Below, in pieces: positions 62,141 through 64,000 of a stretch of 64,000 bases of DNA. The stretch comes from Limanda limanda. Lineage: Eukaryota; Chordata; Actinopteri; Pleuronectiformes; Pleuronectidae. The stretch spans positions 26,918,090-26,982,089 of the forward strand of contig NC_083638.1 of NCBI RefSeq assembly GCF_963576545.1, read 5' to 3'. A program made the position numbers and the translations under genes. Below the pieces are notes generated by a model. That model did not search any database and was not told the origin of the DNA. It was given only the letters and a program-made list of their open reading frames with translations. The number at the start of each line of letters is the position of its first letter. Position 1 is the first letter of the stretch.

Positions 62141-64000
62141 ACAATGTGCAGGTCAGTAAGTGAATTATCCTGGCTAACTCTGTTACACTTCAGCTCTGCA
62201 CTCATGAATCCCACCAGGCACTCAACCTGGCATAGGCTCCAGTTGCTAAGCAACTATTGGCAATCTGTTTGAACCGGAGAGCTCTTTTACTAAAAGTTTA
62301 AACATCTTTTCCTTCAGAGATAATATATACTCTCGATATACATATGCAGTATCCGTATGTATCGTGCAGGACTCTGAATTCCCCAGTGAAAATGAGGAGA
62401 AACAAAGCTGTTGATGGTGGATGTGAATCCACAGTCAAACTCAATAAGGAGAAAAAGCAGAAGAAATGACATTACTGCTGCCAATTCACATATCAAATAA
62501 GAACAATTACTGCCCTAGGCTTAAGAGGGAGGAGGTGAAAAATACATTCTGTAATACTGTAGCTAAACCTTCTGCTGAAAACCATTTCACAACTTTTTGT
62601 TCATAAATCTTTCCTGCATTAGAGCTGCAGACAAAATGTCACAGTTGCCAAACCTGCAAACTTTCTTTTCCTGCAGCATTATTTAGAAATCAGTAAAAGA
62701 GATGCATTCATGTTCACTTTCTCAAGCAGCCCATCATGATTTACCGTAATTCAACTGTCTCAGATGACACCTACAAGAGTTTGTTGAATTTCAGGCTGGA
62801 CGACAACAGGAATTTATTTAATCAAATTCCAATGTCAAAATAAGGAGAATCCGATATTCCTCTCTACAATCGTTATCATGTTTCTGTAGTGGGATCAGTT
62901 ATTATAGCTTTTACATAAAGCAGTAAGATGCTAGCAGATGTTAGGCTCAGAATGTTTTCCGATCTCTGTCTCTCTCACTGGCTGTTGTGGCAGTATTGAC
63001 ATGATCATCACCATTTTCAATCCTAAATATCAAATATGTAAGATCATCAGCACTGACTAAGATTTCCAAACTAATTCTCCTCTGACTCTCGGTGGAACAG
63101 AATCAGGGATAATTCGTCCTGGAACTCCTGTGGTCAGAGACCAGTTTTAGTGTATATTATTTAAAATACAAATGCACAGCACACAAGGTAGCTCTTGGTA
63201 CATCTAATATGCCAGGAGATGTTTGATTTATGATTACACAGCACTGCACTGCAAATGACACTGATTTATGACACTAGTGTTTTCTGCATCTTTTCATCAA
63301 TGATGAGGCAGAAAAAAAGTCTTTCATTGGTGAAAAAGTCAAACTGTCCTGAAAACTAGTGGGATAAGTTTCTTCATGATTCAACCTGATCAAGTGTTTT
63401 AAGGATACTTCTGACACTCTCGGGCTTGAAATACTCGTTATATAGGTATTTTTGCAAAAGTTTTACTTTTCAAGACCCGCTTTTATAAATTTAAAGTCAA
63501 TTTCATATGCAGAGAATGCAGCCAGCTTCTTTTCCCCACTCTTCATTCTCTCTTTGTCACGAAAAAAAGTATCTCTCTCAGTTCACTTCTTAGCTCACGC
63601 TGCTTTCTTCTCATACACATTTGATGAACAGGGGCTGCCAAAGCACCAGGCAGAGCTGTAATGAAATCCTTAAACACACTCTGGCTTCTTATATGTTTTC
63701 TATACACTCTCTTTAAATCATCCCAAAACACAAACATCATCCTCCTCAAGCTTCTGCTCCCTCCACCTCTGTTGAGATCCAACTTCCGCACAGATTATTT
63801 TCCACTAACACAAAAAAGGTGAATAATGAAGAGCTTTTCAGCTTATGGATTTTAGCAAGTAACCAGTTTTTATTTAACCTAGCTAGTGTTTATCTGGCCC
63901 TCTACAGCTTGGTCCAGATGGAGCTTTCATGCAGACCTAAAAACAAATAGTAGAGGAAATGTTTCACAATCGCATCGAGACCTTTCGGCAGAAACGTTAA
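62141..64000. other. akap13 upstream intron (partial)
   Basis: No DH or PH domain coding was found on the minus strand, so this is probably intron running off the window edge. Short open frames here have no family resemblance. Confidence 0.5.

Noticed and set aside
1..64000. CRISPR array or prokaryotic operon
   Set aside because: No evenly spaced direct repeats with unique spacers; sequence is clearly intron-containing animal DNA.

Overview
The window looks like a piece of a teleost, probably percomorph, fish chromosome. The DNA is AT-leaning, intron-rich and full of short interspersed elements: tRNA-headed SINEs, hAT-type MITEs, and several repeats whose wording I recognise from percomorph genomes. 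There are no operons, bacterial genes or CRISPR arrays. Family names for repeats are from memory and were not searched.

One protein-coding gene can be supported. On the minus strand, 62093 down to 49964, eight exons splice in frame to encode the last ~371 residues of A-kinase anchoring protein 13 (akap13, also AKAP-Lbc, a RhoA guanine-nucleotide exchange factor). All junctions have GT donors and AG acceptors, and all phases agree. The order is a linker with ETFGGFDSHQM, a LRRTESDS block, a short leucine-rich block, a Ser-rich SLIEQEKQRSLEKQRQ block that runs into a two-exon charged coiled coil, a basic Lys-rich tail, and a 53-nt terminal exon ending DGEIFFC. The PKA-anchoring, DH and PH exons would lie beyond position 64000.

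The akap13 introns carry two inverted copies of a ~0.6 kb MITE (52545-53142 and 60878-61553). Four exons lie between them, so the pre-mRNA could fold back on itself. The 4.2-kb intron also holds a broken coiled-coil coding copy on the opposite strand (54195-55060).

Positions 1-49960 form a gene-poor tract downstream of akap13 in which I found no believable multi-exon gene. It holds SINE copies (11.0, 30.7 and 46.8 kb), MITEs (11.3 and 28.4 kb), a 1.03-kb DNA transposon with a 9-bp target-site duplication and a broken RecQ-like helicase fragment (35172-36205), an LTR-like or unclassified repeat (36.3-37.6 kb), a hAT-like element (38.06-38.76 kb), and a clean 731-bp hAT-type element (39138-39868). 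The last has a perfect 8-bp target duplication and carries a 43-bp antisense piece of 18S rRNA. Microsatellites, mainly (CA)n, and a few candidate regulatory motifs fill the rest.
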